Assembly: GCA_021161135.1 (NCBI GenBank)
Contig: JAGHBD010000053.1
Coordinates: forward strand, 1-21,407
Source of the DNA: Thermoplasmata archaeon
GTDB lineage: Archaea; Thermoplasmatota; E2; UBA202; JdFR-43
Length of the DNA: 21,407 nt
Direction: 5' to 3'
Shown in pieces: positions 9,756 to 16,631 of this stretch. Positions within the stretch are counted from its first letter, which is position 1. Every line of letters begins with the position of its first letter. The position numbers and the translations under genes are program-made. The notes below the pieces were generated by a model that ran no database searches, was not told the DNA's origin, and was given only the letters and a program-made list of their open reading frames with translations.

Positions 9756-10040
9756 TTAAAAATATTGTAGCAGGTGCATGAAAGCCGAAATAATGAGAGA
9801 GACCGCTAACAAAATCAACAAAATAATCAATTTCCAGAACCACCATTTCATCTTTATATCATTTCCTCTGCTAAGGAAAATGATGGCTGCTAAAATAATT
9901 ACAGTGATAGATGCATAAAATATTCTCCATGTTACAACAGTCATTTCCCCAGCCCATATATAATATACTGCCACAAGATAAACGAGCAGGAAAGCGGCGA
10001 TTGCCATTAAAATTATGATCCTTCGTGTGAATGCATCCAT
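9756..10040 (-). CDS. small three-helix membrane protein, copy 3 of a tandem family
   Basis: Ninety-four residues from the ATG at 10040 (an adjacent TTG at 10043 would add one residue). Three hydrophobic helices are visible: about 8-30, 37-57 and 65-90. The copy shares with its two upstream neighbours the start (D/N)-x-(Y/F)-(S/T)-R-(K/R), a YYI...GE loop after helix 1, a charged G-N/E-D turn after helix 2, and KWWFWK entering helix 3. A ribosome-binding-like AAGGTGA lies five bases before the start, and the leader contains a small hairpin (10058-10069). Function unknown. Confidence 0.7.
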   Translation of the reverse strand: MDAFTRRIIILMAIAAFLLVYLVAVYYIWAGEMTVVTWRIFYASITVIILAAIIFLSRGNDIKMKWWFWKLIILLILLAVSLIISAFMHLLQYF

Positions 10041-10119
10041 CAATTCACCTTTCCGGTGGCAACGATGCCTTTCATTTGTTCATTCAGTCGTAATTTTTAA
10101 TCATTATGGCAGAATTAAC

Positions 10120-10389
10120 TCATAGTTCAAGACCGAAGAAAATAGATGCAAGCAGAAGAACTATTACTATGATAAAAAATATTTTCCAGAACCATTTTCT
10201 GGCCTTTTCTATATCCTCTCCTCTCATAATAGCTATGATTGCCAAAACAGTAATCACTACCCCAAGAAATGATTTAAAAGATATGTATGTAAACTCGCCA
10301 GCTGCTATATAGTATATGATTGTAGAATAAGCAAGCGCAACAGCAGCAACTGCCAGCATGATGATAAATTTGCGACTGTATATGTCCAT
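10120..10389 (-). CDS. small three-helix membrane protein, copy 2 of a tandem family
   Basis: Eighty-nine residues opening MDIYSRKFIIMLAVAAVALA. The shared features are YYIAAGE after helix 1, MRGEDIEKARKWFWK between helices 2 and 3, and a hydrophobic C-terminal helix. It is the copy closest in sequence to the 10454-10702 gene, with the same (D/N)IYSRKFI.M start. A possible ribosome-binding AAGGT precedes the ATG by six bases. It is separated from its neighbours by about 65-80 nt on each side, so separate promoters or one operon are both possible. No known family recognised. Confidence 0.7.
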   Translation of the reverse strand: MDIYSRKFIIMLAVAAVALAYSTIIYYIAAGEFTYISFKSFLGVVITVLAIIAIMRGEDIEKARKWFWKIFFIIVIVLLLASIFFGLEL

Positions 10390-10453
10390 TGTAATACCTT
10401 ATTTTCTTCCGCCTTTTTTATTTTTACCTTTTTGTTGTAACAATGGAGAAGTT

Positions 10454-10702
10454 TCAAATTATGCGGAGCAGAAGATATATTGCCACAAGTAAAAGAATAA
10501 TTGCTGTTTGGAGTAACCACCACTTTATTCCCTTCTCATCTTTTCTGATAAAAAGGATGATGAAGACGGCAACGATAAAGGCAATTTCGAATATTCTCCA
10601 TGCCACAACCATTTCCACTGAAATTATATAATATATTGCGATGATATAAGCAAGCACTGCAGTAGCTACCATTAGAATAAATTTACGGCTGTATATATTC
10701 AT
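10454..10702 (-). CDS. small three-helix membrane protein, copy 1 of a tandem family
   Basis: Eighty-two residues opening MNIYSRKFILMVATAVLAYI, with YYIISVE after helix 1 and FIRKDEKGIKWWLLQ before helix 3. This is the first gene of the tandem set. A GGAG (10709-10712, minus strand) stands six bases before the ATG, and A/T-rich TATA candidates lie at 10722-10740. Gene direction, length and topology match copies 2 and 3, which argues that all three are real although short. The role is unknown; such proteins could be membrane effectors or chaperone-like subunits, but nothing here tells which. Confidence 0.7.
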   Translation of the reverse strand: MNIYSRKFILMVATAVLAYIIAIYYIISVEMVVAWRIFEIAFIVAVFIILFIRKDEKGIKWWLLQTAIILLLVAIYLLLRII

Positions 10703-10826
10703 TTACTGCTCCTATCCAAAAACTATACTATTTTTATATTGCTTACGATGAAGGCGAGAAAAGCCAGTAGACAAACAAATCGCATTTTCATGCACTAAAC
10801 TTTAATTTCCTTACTTTTTTATTTTC

Positions 10827-11723
10827 ATGAACCTTTACGAGAAAACATATGAACTTGTGAAGCAGATACCGAGGGGCAAAGTTTCCACTTATGGAGCCAT
10901 TGCAAGAGCTTTGGGTGATGTTATAGCTTCTAGAGCTGTAGGTGTGATGCTGAATCAGAATCCATATAAGGAGGTGCCATGCTATAGAGTGATAAAAAGT
11001 GATGGAAGTCTGGGCGGATATGCTACTGGTATAGAAAAGAAAATAAAGTTGCTTAAAAATGATGGCATTGAAATTATCGATGGCAAGATAGATTTGACAA
11101 AATATCTTTTTGATGATTTTAAGACCGACTATCCATTAAAAAAATTAAGGCAGGAGCAGGAAGAATTGAGGGAGAAAGTTGTCACAGAAGATGATTTTGA
11201 GATAGGCAGCATTGCAGCCATAGATGTTTCTTATACAAAACGCTTTGCCTACGGAGCTTACGTGGAATTTGATAGAGAAGGTAATTTAATAAAAAAGAAG
11301 ATAGTGAAAATGAAAATTTCATTCCCTTACATTCCAACTTATTTGGCATATCGTGAGCTGCCAGTGCTAAATGAATTGATGAAAGATGAAGAGCCCAGCA
11401 TTGTTATGCTCGACGGCAACGGCTTGCTCCATCCTCGCCTTTTTGGCATAGCATGTCATTTTGGTGTGTTGCATGATATTGCTACTATAGGGATAGCAAA
11501 GAAGCTGTTGTGCGGCATGGAAAAAGATGGCTATGTTTTTATAGGCAGGAGAAAGGTTGCAAGGCGATTGGGAAAGATTTTTGTTTCTCCAGGCAACAAA
11601 ATAAGCGTTGATTCAGCATATAAAATAGCAAAAAAATTCATGAAGTACAGCATTCCTGAGCCAGTAAGGCAGGCACACATGCTGGCAAACGAGGCGAGGA
11701 GGAAAGATGCAGTGGAAAATTAA
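10827..11723 (+). CDS. O6-alkylguanine-DNA alkyltransferase / endonuclease V fusion
   Basis: A bifunctional repair protein of 298 residues. Residues 1-90 are the DNA-binding half of O6-alkylguanine-DNA alkyltransferase without the usual N-terminal domain: IPRGKVSTYGAIARALG, SRAVGVML.QNP, then the acceptor cysteine C52 in VPCYRVIKSDGSLGGYATG. The standard motif is PCHR; here His is Tyr. Residues 105-295 are endonuclease V, which cuts near deaminated adenine (hypoxanthine): AIDVSY (D133), YIPTYLAYRELPVL (E177), and VMLDGNGLLHPR (D196, H202). A fusion with this order was characterised in Ferroplasma acidarmanus. The next gene, an AlkA glycosylase, overlaps it by 17 nt, giving an alkylation/deamination repair operon. 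A TATA-like aaactttaattt lies about 24 nt before the ATG. Confidence 0.92.
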   Translation: MNLYEKTYELVKQIPRGKVSTYGAIARALGDVIASRAVGVMLNQNPYKEVPCYRVIKSDGSLGGYATGIEKKIKLLKNDGIEIIDGKIDLTKYLFDDFKTDYPLKKLRQEQEELREKVVTEDDFEIGSIAAIDVSYTKRFAYGAYVEFDREGNLIKKKIVKMKISFPYIPTYLAYRELPVLNELMKDEEPSIVMLDGNGLLHPRLFGIACHFGVLHDIATIGIAKKLLCGMEKDGYVFIGRRKVARRLGKIFVSPGNKISVDSAYKIAKKFMKYSIPEPVRQAHMLANEARRKDAVEN

Positions 11724-12591
11724 AGTTGATTTTCCTTTCGATTGGAAATTGAAATTAAAATTTGCCATTCTGCCAGAAAGGCCTACGCCCTGCATTATTA
11801 AAGGGACGAAGTGGATGAGGAGTATAGAATTGGCTAATAAAAAAGTACCAGTTATTGTTACAGGAAAATCATCAACAATTGTCTTTTATTCCATAAATCT
11901 AAAAGAAAGAGAAAGAAAATTTGTTGAGAACGCTATTAAAAAATTGCTTGGAATTGAAGATGCTACAAACTTATACAAATTTATGGAAGAAGATGCTGTG
12001 CTGAGAAAAATTAAAGAACGGCTGTATGGCTTTGGAAAAGCTGGTTTGATGAGTATTAGCATCTATGAGGGCGTGATTAAGGCAATTGTTCAGCAGCAAA
12101 TTTCACTGAAAGTTGCGGAAAATATAATAGCGAATATAGTCGAAAAATTTGGAGACAGGGTATTTTTCATGAATGAATATGTGTATGATTTTCCTTCTCC
12201 AAATATACTTTCTCATGCATCAATCCAACAACTCAGGAATTGTGGGTTGAGTTTGAGGAAGGCAGAATATATAAAAGAATTTTCAAAGGAAGTTATGAAA
12301 GGTTTCGATGTTGAAAAACTTAGAGATAGAAAACCAGATGAAATAATTGAAACTCTTCGTCAATTTAGGGGCATTGGAAGATGGACTGCAGAGCTTGTTA
12401 TGGTGGCTTCAATGGGCTTGAATATACTTCCAGCAGATGATTTGGGGGTGAGAAAAGCAATTTCTCATTTTTATTTTAACGATGAATTGCAGACCCCAGA
12501 AGTTATAAGAAAATTTACAGAAGAAAAATTTGGCGAGCATATGAGAGATGTTATAGTTTATCTTTTAATGGCTTACAGAATGGGATTATAG
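11707..12591 (+). CDS. AlkA-type DNA-3-methyladenine glycosylase (HhH-GPD)
   Basis: Base-excision glycosylase that removes alkylated purines. Residues 105-290 form the HhH-GPD fold: a first helix region GVIKAIVQQQISLKVAENI (122-140), the hairpin FRGIGRWTAELVMVA (220-234), and the catalytic aspartate in LPADDLGVRKAI (most likely D245, equivalent to E. coli AlkA D238). The N-terminal 100 residues resemble the beta-rich AlkA N-domain. Length is 294. It starts inside the end of the alkyltransferase-endonuclease V gene in another frame (17-nt overlap), so the two are co-transcribed and probably coupled. The Met at 11815 would give a shorter form lacking the N-domain start; I keep the first ATG. 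Confidence 0.9.
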   Translation: MQWKIKVDFPFDWKLKLKFAILPERPTPCIIKGTKWMRSIELANKKVPVIVTGKSSTIVFYSINLKERERKFVENAIKKLLGIEDATNLYKFMEEDAVLRKIKERLYGFGKAGLMSISIYEGVIKAIVQQQISLKVAENIIANIVEKFGDRVFFMNEYVYDFPSPNILSHASIQQLRNCGLSLRKAEYIKEFSKEVMKGFDVEKLRDRKPDEIIETLRQFRGIGRWTAELVMVASMGLNILPADDLGVRKAISHFYFNDELQTPEVIRKFTEEKFGEHMRDVIVYLLMAYRMGL

Positions 12592-12594
12592 TTT

Positions 12595-12933
12595 TTACAA
12601 CAATCTTGTTGCTTCCTTTGGTCTTGGCATTTTAACAACAAGAATCTTCAAAATTTCATTGCTTTCGTTATACCAGCAATGAGGTATATTTGCTGGACTC
12701 TCAACCAGCATGTCAGCATGCACCTCCTCTTTTTCATCACCAATTTCAACTATCCCTTTTCCTTCTATCACATAAAAGAATACATCAACAGGCGTTATAT
12801 GCTTCCTTAATCTTTCTCCTGGCTTAAGAGTTAGGACGATTACCTGAGCATACTCTTTATCATATATCTTTCTTGCATCTACTCCATGAGGGTTTGGTGC
12901 TGATGGCACACTTTTCACATCTACTATCTTCAT
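12595..12933 (-). CDS. small single-domain cupin protein
   Basis: A 112-residue cupin, probably a metal-binding beta-barrel. Motif 1 spans LKPGERLRKHITPVDVFFYV and the following IEGKG, with His and Glu in place. Motif 2 is MLVESPANIPHCWYN, with the P-x4-PH-x3-N pattern. The second histidine of motif 1 (HxH) is replaced by threonine (HIT), so metal binding may be altered or absent. Substrate is unknown; such cupins act as isomerases, dioxygenases or sugar-binding proteins. It converges on the AlkA gene (three-base gap) and diverges from purB with a 44-bp shared promoter region. Confidence 0.85.
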   Translation of the reverse strand: MKIVDVKSVPSAPNPHGVDARKIYDKEYAQVIVLTLKPGERLRKHITPVDVFFYVIEGKGIVEIGDEKEEVHADMLVESPANIPHCWYNESNEILKILVVKMPRPKEATRLL

Positions 12934-12950
12934 GAAAGTAATTCAGAAAT

Positions 12951-12960
12951 GATTTATATC
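12951..12960. promoter_or_regulatory. shared TATA element between divergent cupin and purB genes
   Basis: gatttatatc reads as a TATA box on both strands (TTTATATC forward, GATATAAA reverse). Its centre lies about 21 nt from the purB ATG (12978) and about 24 nt from the cupin ATG (12933). The gap is only 44 bp, leaving little room for two separate boxes. Confidence 0.5.
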
Positions 12961-12977
12961 CATATCCATTTAATCAC

Positions 12978-14312
12978 ATGATTTGTCCCTTGGACTTTCG
13001 TTATGGAAGAGAAGAGATAAAAAGAATTTTTAGCGAAGAATCCCGCCTTTCATACTGGCTTAAGGTTGAGGCAACACTGGCTAAAGCTCATGCTCATGTT
13101 GGTAATATTCCGAAAGAGGCGGCTGAAGAAATAGCATCAAAAGCCAGTTTGCAGTATGTAAAGCTTGAAAGAGTTAAAGAAATTGAAGCGGAAATAAGGC
13201 ATGATGTAATGGCAATGGTTAAGGCTTTAGCCGAGCAATGTGAATACGGCAAATATGTGCATCTTGGAGCAACATCTTACGACATCGTTGATACCGCCAA
13301 TGCCCTTCAAATTATTGATGCATTACATATAATTGAAGAGCAAATTATAGGGCTGATTAAGGCGATATCAAAACTTGCTGAAGAATATAAGGCGACGATA
13401 ATGATTGGCCGCACCCATGGACAGCATGCTTTGCCGATAACTTTTGGCCTGAAAATGGCTGTTTATGCTAAAGAAATGCTTCGCCATTATAGGCGATTGC
13501 AGCAAATTAAGGAGGAGATGGCAGTTGGGAAAATGGCTGGGGCGGTTGGCACTGGCGCTGCCTTCGGCGATAAGTTTTTCGAGATACAGGATTTTGTAAT
13601 GAAGGAATTGGGCTTGAAAGCGGAAATGCCAGCAACGCAAATTGTTGGAAGAGACCGCTATATCGCTCTGTTATCTTTCCTTGCCAACGTTGCCACTTCT
13701 TTGGAAAAATTTGCCACAGAAATTAGAAATTTGCAGAGGAACGAAATTGCGGAGGTGGAGGAATATTTTGAGGAAAAGCAAGTTGGCTCTTCAACAATGC
13801 CTCATAAAAGAAATCCGATAACGTGTGAGCAAATTTGTGGATTGGCGAGAGTGATAAGGAGCAATTTGTTGCCTGCATGGGAAAATGCAGTTCAGTGGCA
13901 TGAGCGTGATTTATGCAATTCATCAGCAGAACGCTTTATAATACCTCATGCCTTAGTCCTAACTGACTGGATATTATTCAAAATGAGAAAAGTTTTTTCA
14001 AGCCTTAAAGTTAATCCAGAAAAAATGGCAGAAAACATAGAGATAAGCAAGGGATTGATATTCACCGAGGCAATTATGATAAAACTCGTCGAAAAAGGAA
14101 TGAGCAGGCAGGAGGCGCACGAAATAATGAGGCAGTGTGCAATGGAAGCGCTGGAAAAGGAAATGCACCTCAAAAACGTTTTGAAGGAAAAGAGAGAAAT
14201 TGTTGAGAAAATAGATGATATCGATGCCCTTTTCAATCCACGCAACTATATTGGCAAAGCAGAAGAAATTGTGGAGATAACTTTAAAAGAAATTGCCAAA
14301 GAGATTCCATAA
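12978..14312 (+). CDS. purB: adenylosuccinate lyase
   Basis: It catalyses two fumarate-releasing steps of purine synthesis: SAICAR to AICAR, and adenylosuccinate to AMP. The fumarase/aspartase superfamily signature GSSTMPHKRNP is at 270-280. The catalytic-base region TIMIGRTHGQHALP (140-153) and the substrate loop LGATSYDIVDT (96-106) are also present. At 444 residues the length is normal for archaeal PurB. It opens MICPLDFRYG, close to the usual (S/D)PLD.RY start. The ATG is preceded by the TATA element shared with the divergent cupin gene, so the mRNA is probably leaderless. Its 3' end overlaps the convergent repeat-protein gene by 30 nt. Confidence 0.95.
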   Translation: MICPLDFRYGREEIKRIFSEESRLSYWLKVEATLAKAHAHVGNIPKEAAEEIASKASLQYVKLERVKEIEAEIRHDVMAMVKALAEQCEYGKYVHLGATSYDIVDTANALQIIDALHIIEEQIIGLIKAISKLAEEYKATIMIGRTHGQHALPITFGLKMAVYAKEMLRHYRRLQQIKEEMAVGKMAGAVGTGAAFGDKFFEIQDFVMKELGLKAEMPATQIVGRDRYIALLSFLANVATSLEKFATEIRNLQRNEIAEVEEYFEEKQVGSSTMPHKRNPITCEQICGLARVIRSNLLPAWENAVQWHERDLCNSSAERFIIPHALVLTDWILFKMRKVFSSLKVNPEKMAENIEISKGLIFTEAIMIKLVEKGMSRQEAHEIMRQCAMEALEKEMHLKNVLKEKREIVEKIDDIDALFNPRNYIGKAEEIVEITLKEIAKEIP

Positions 14313-15686
14313 ATCAATGCCGATCCTCTCTGGAAGCTGAAGTATTTCGTATATATCCTCTGAATCAAAATCCTGCAGGAAGAACGAATATCCACCCCAT
14401 CTCTGACTACCCTGGCTGAAAAGGGAGCTCGAAAACTTGTTTTTTCCATCTCCATCTATCAATACAGCCATTCCGAGCCATGCTGAAGAGGCCTGTGAAA
14501 ACTGTAATGCATGATAGCCATCTTCGCCCAAAAAATCGAAAAGGAAAGCTATGCCCCCTTTTTCTCCATACCCCTGACAGAAACTGCCTGCTTCATAATA
14601 ATCATCCCCAGCCAAATTTATGAAAATGGATATGGAGGTGTGAGGGAAACCATTTGCATATGCCTGTGAATAATCATCTGCAAAAAAAGCATCGTTTCCA
14701 TATAGATCCAGCAGCAAGGATATGCCGCCATCCTCGCTGCATGCCTGTGAGCGATTTTTAGCTTGGTAAATATCATCGCCCTTTATGTCTGCAAGTAAAG
14801 AGAAAGCGTTATTGCTGTAACTCTGAGTGAGACTTCCTCCATCATATATGTCGTTTCCGTCCAAATCAAATAGAAGGGATAGTCCTCCATTCCATGAAGA
14901 GGCTGTTGTTCCTTTATACTTATCGTCTCCTTCCCCATCAACTAAAAAGCAGATTCCTCCTTTGGCATAAGGCGCATTTACATATTCATCGTTTCCATCG
15001 ATATCAAAAGCAAGAGATACGCTTTCATTGGAGAAAAGGGCTTCGTAACTATCATTTCCTTTTAAATCGAGCAGGAAGGAATTATTTCTTTTTTCATATT
15101 TATCATTGCCGCCGAAATCGATAATGAATTTATATTCTCCTCCATAATCCTCGCCCATACTGCTGCCGAGCATTATGGCATCATAAGCATCTGAAACGCT
15201 GTGATCGAGGCTACAATTACTTAAAATATATGCTGCTTTCCTCACATTCTGGCAAATGTGTAAAACTTCATCAATTTGTTCCTGCCTTGAAGTTGCATCT
15301 ATGGCATGAGCGTATGAAAGCAGGAGGAGAGAAATTGCCCTAATCTGCTCACCGCTGAAGGATGAATTTAATTCTGCCATGAATGATGCAATACTTTCGT
15401 TTGTATATGAAATTCCTTCTGCCTCATAAAATTCTTTCATTGCATCTTCCAGAAACAGATCTTCATTGAGAAAATAATCTATGTTATCTGTTTCAGCGAC
15501 AATCTCCTCCATTAAGTCAGATGGTTTGAGGAATTTCATGGTAGCAACTTTTTTTTGTAAAGCAAGGACAAAGCCAAAAACATCTTCTTTGGTGGGTATG
15601 GTTTTTGCATTAAAACCCCCCTCTCTTGACTGATTCAATGGCATTAAAAGTAGTATAATGATAGCCACCACAAGCATTTTTTTCAT
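14283..15686 (-). CDS. secreted protein with eleven G-N/D-D-x-Y repeats
   Basis: A 467-residue protein with an N-terminal signal peptide (MKKMLVVAIIILLLMPLNQS). Residues 30-175 are a mostly helical region with many acidic residues. Residues 186-450 contain about eleven repeats of the form hydrophobic strand-D-x-x-G-(N/D)-D-x-Y, for example SLLFDLDGNDIYDG and SLLADIKGDDIYQA. G-N-D positions are near 193, 210, 231, 253, 277, 303, 330, 360, 387, 413 and 442. The acidic turns recall calcium-binding beta-roll repeats, but the unit is longer than RTX nonapeptides. From the fifth unit on, most units carry an SQ or TQ/CQ motif. It is probably an exported or surface protein. A TATA box at 15708-15716 lies about 26 nt upstream. 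No specific family is recognised. Confidence 0.82.
   Translation of the reverse strand: MKKMLVVAIIILLLMPLNQSREGGFNAKTIPTKEDVFGFVLALQKKVATMKFLKPSDLMEEIVAETDNIDYFLNEDLFLEDAMKEFYEAEGISYTNESIASFMAELNSSFSGEQIRAISLLLLSYAHAIDATSRQEQIDEVLHICQNVRKAAYILSNCSLDHSVSDAYDAIMLGSSMGEDYGGEYKFIIDFGGNDKYEKRNNSFLLDLKGNDSYEALFSNESVSLAFDIDGNDEYVNAPYAKGGICFLVDGEGDDKYKGTTASSWNGGLSLLFDLDGNDIYDGGSLTQSYSNNAFSLLADIKGDDIYQAKNRSQACSEDGGISLLLDLYGNDAFFADDYSQAYANGFPHTSISIFINLAGDDYYEAGSFCQGYGEKGGIAFLFDFLGEDGYHALQFSQASSAWLGMAVLIDGDGKNKFSSSLFSQGSQRWGGYSFFLQDFDSEDIYEILQLPERIGIDLWNLFGNFF
14327..15131 (-). repeat. tandem GND-type protein repeats within the secreted protein
   Basis: The DNA encodes about eleven diverged repeat units of 17-30 codons, each centred on G-(N/D/E)-(D/N)-x-(Y/F) after a short hydrophobic strand. 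The bases themselves are not near-identical between units, so this is an old, diverged repeat rather than a recent tandem duplication. Confidence 0.75.
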
Positions 15687-15707
15687 TCGATGTTAAATTT
15701 CTCTCTG

Positions 15708-15716
15708 TATATATTT
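15708..15716 (-). promoter_or_regulatory. TATA box of the secreted repeat protein
   Basis: aaatatata on the minus strand lies about 26 nt upstream of the ATG at 15686. It sits back-to-back with the Csl4 promoter in the same roughly 95-bp divergent intergenic region. Confidence 0.55.
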
Positions 15717-15750
15717 TTTGTTATTTGGTGAAACAACAACCATCAAACAA

Positions 15751-15762
15751 CATATTTAAATA
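15751..15762 (+). promoter_or_regulatory. TATA box of the csl4-rpoL-truD operon
   Basis: catatttaaata is centred about 23-25 nt before the Csl4 ATG at 15781, fitting a leaderless mRNA for the three-gene operon. Confidence 0.6.
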
Positions 15763-15780
15763 CCAGATGATTTACATACC

Positions 15781-16359
15781 ATGCTTAAGGAAGGGACGAC
15801 GGTGTTGCCAGGCGACAAAGTGGCAATCAGCGAGGAGCTGCAGCCAGGCGAGGGGACATATGAAAGGAATGGCGAGATAATAGCCAGTATCGTGGGTAGA
15901 TTTAGAGTAGACAGGCAGAGAATGCTTGCTATAGTTGAGCCGCTTGCAAAATCTCCACTTCTGCTAAAAACAGGTGATACAGCAATATGCGAGGTGAAAC
16001 AACTTTCGGAGGCAATGGTTATAGTAAAAATACTCCATATAGCTGGTAAAAAAAGACAGATAGCGGGAGAAAAAGACGCTGCCATTCACATATCCAACAT
16101 AAGCAATGAATTTGTTGATGATATAAGGAAAAAGTTCAAAATAGGAGATATAATTAGGGCTAAAATAATAAGAGTGGAGCCAGCTATACAGCTCTCGACC
16201 AAAGGAAGAGAATATGGAGTGATAAGGGCATATTGTACAAACTGCAGAAATCCTCTTATAAGGAAAAATAAATTACTTGAATGTCCATCATGTGGAAGGA
16301 TTGAGGAAAGGAAAGTAGCAGATGATTATGGTGAAGGAAATCTTGACAGGGTGATATAA
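15781..16359 (+). CDS. csl4: exosome RNA-binding subunit Csl4
   Basis: Csl4 is a cap subunit of the archaeal RNA exosome and binds RNA entering the Rrp41/42 ring. Three parts are visible in 192 residues. An N-terminal domain (TTVLPGDKVA...GEGTYERNGEIIASIVGRF) is typical of Csl4. A central S1 RNA-binding domain (LKTGDTAICEVKQL... to about residue 145) follows. The C-terminal zinc ribbon has CTNC and CPSC pairs. It is the first gene of an operon whose next ATG follows directly after its TAA. Association of Csl4 with transcription genes is common in archaea. Confidence 0.93.
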   Translation: MLKEGTTVLPGDKVAISEELQPGEGTYERNGEIIASIVGRFRVDRQRMLAIVEPLAKSPLLLKTGDTAICEVKQLSEAMVIVKILHIAGKKRQIAGEKDAAIHISNISNEFVDDIRKKFKIGDIIRAKIIRVEPAIQLSTKGREYGVIRAYCTNCRNPLIRKNKLLECPSCGRIEERKVADDYGEGNLDRVI

Positions 16360-16626
16360 ATGGAATTGAAGATAAAAAAGGAAAATGAAAGGGAGTTGGA
16401 ATTTGAGGTTATAAAGGAAAAAACAATATTGAATCCGCTAAAACAAAAGCTGCTGGAATATGATGAAGTTGAATATGCTGAATGGAGAGTTGAGCATCCC
16501 CTTATCTCCAACCCAGAGTTTTATGTAAGGGTAAAGGAAGGAAGCAATGTGAAAAAGGTTGTTAAGAAGGCAATAAAAGAATTGCGGAAAGATATCGAGG
16601 CCTTGCTCCAGCAGCTGGAGGAATAA
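16360..16626 (+). CDS. rpoL: DNA-directed RNA polymerase subunit L (Rpo11)
   Basis: An 88-residue subunit, the archaeal counterpart of eukaryotic Rpb11/AC19. It pairs with subunit D to form the assembly platform of RNA polymerase. Evidence is the short RpoL fold order: MELKIKKENERELEFEVIKE, then LNPLKQKLLEYDEVEYAEWR (the L-x-x-L-x-x-x-L helix followed by V-x-Y-A), then a conserved HPL...NPEFYVRV strand, ending in an amphipathic helix. The start abuts the Csl4 stop (TAAATG), so it is certainly in the same operon; truD follows five bases later. Confidence 0.92.
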   Translation: MELKIKKENERELEFEVIKEKTILNPLKQKLLEYDEVEYAEWRVEHPLISNPEFYVRVKEGSNVKKVVKKAIKELRKDIEALLQQLEE

Positions 16627-16631
16627 AATTA

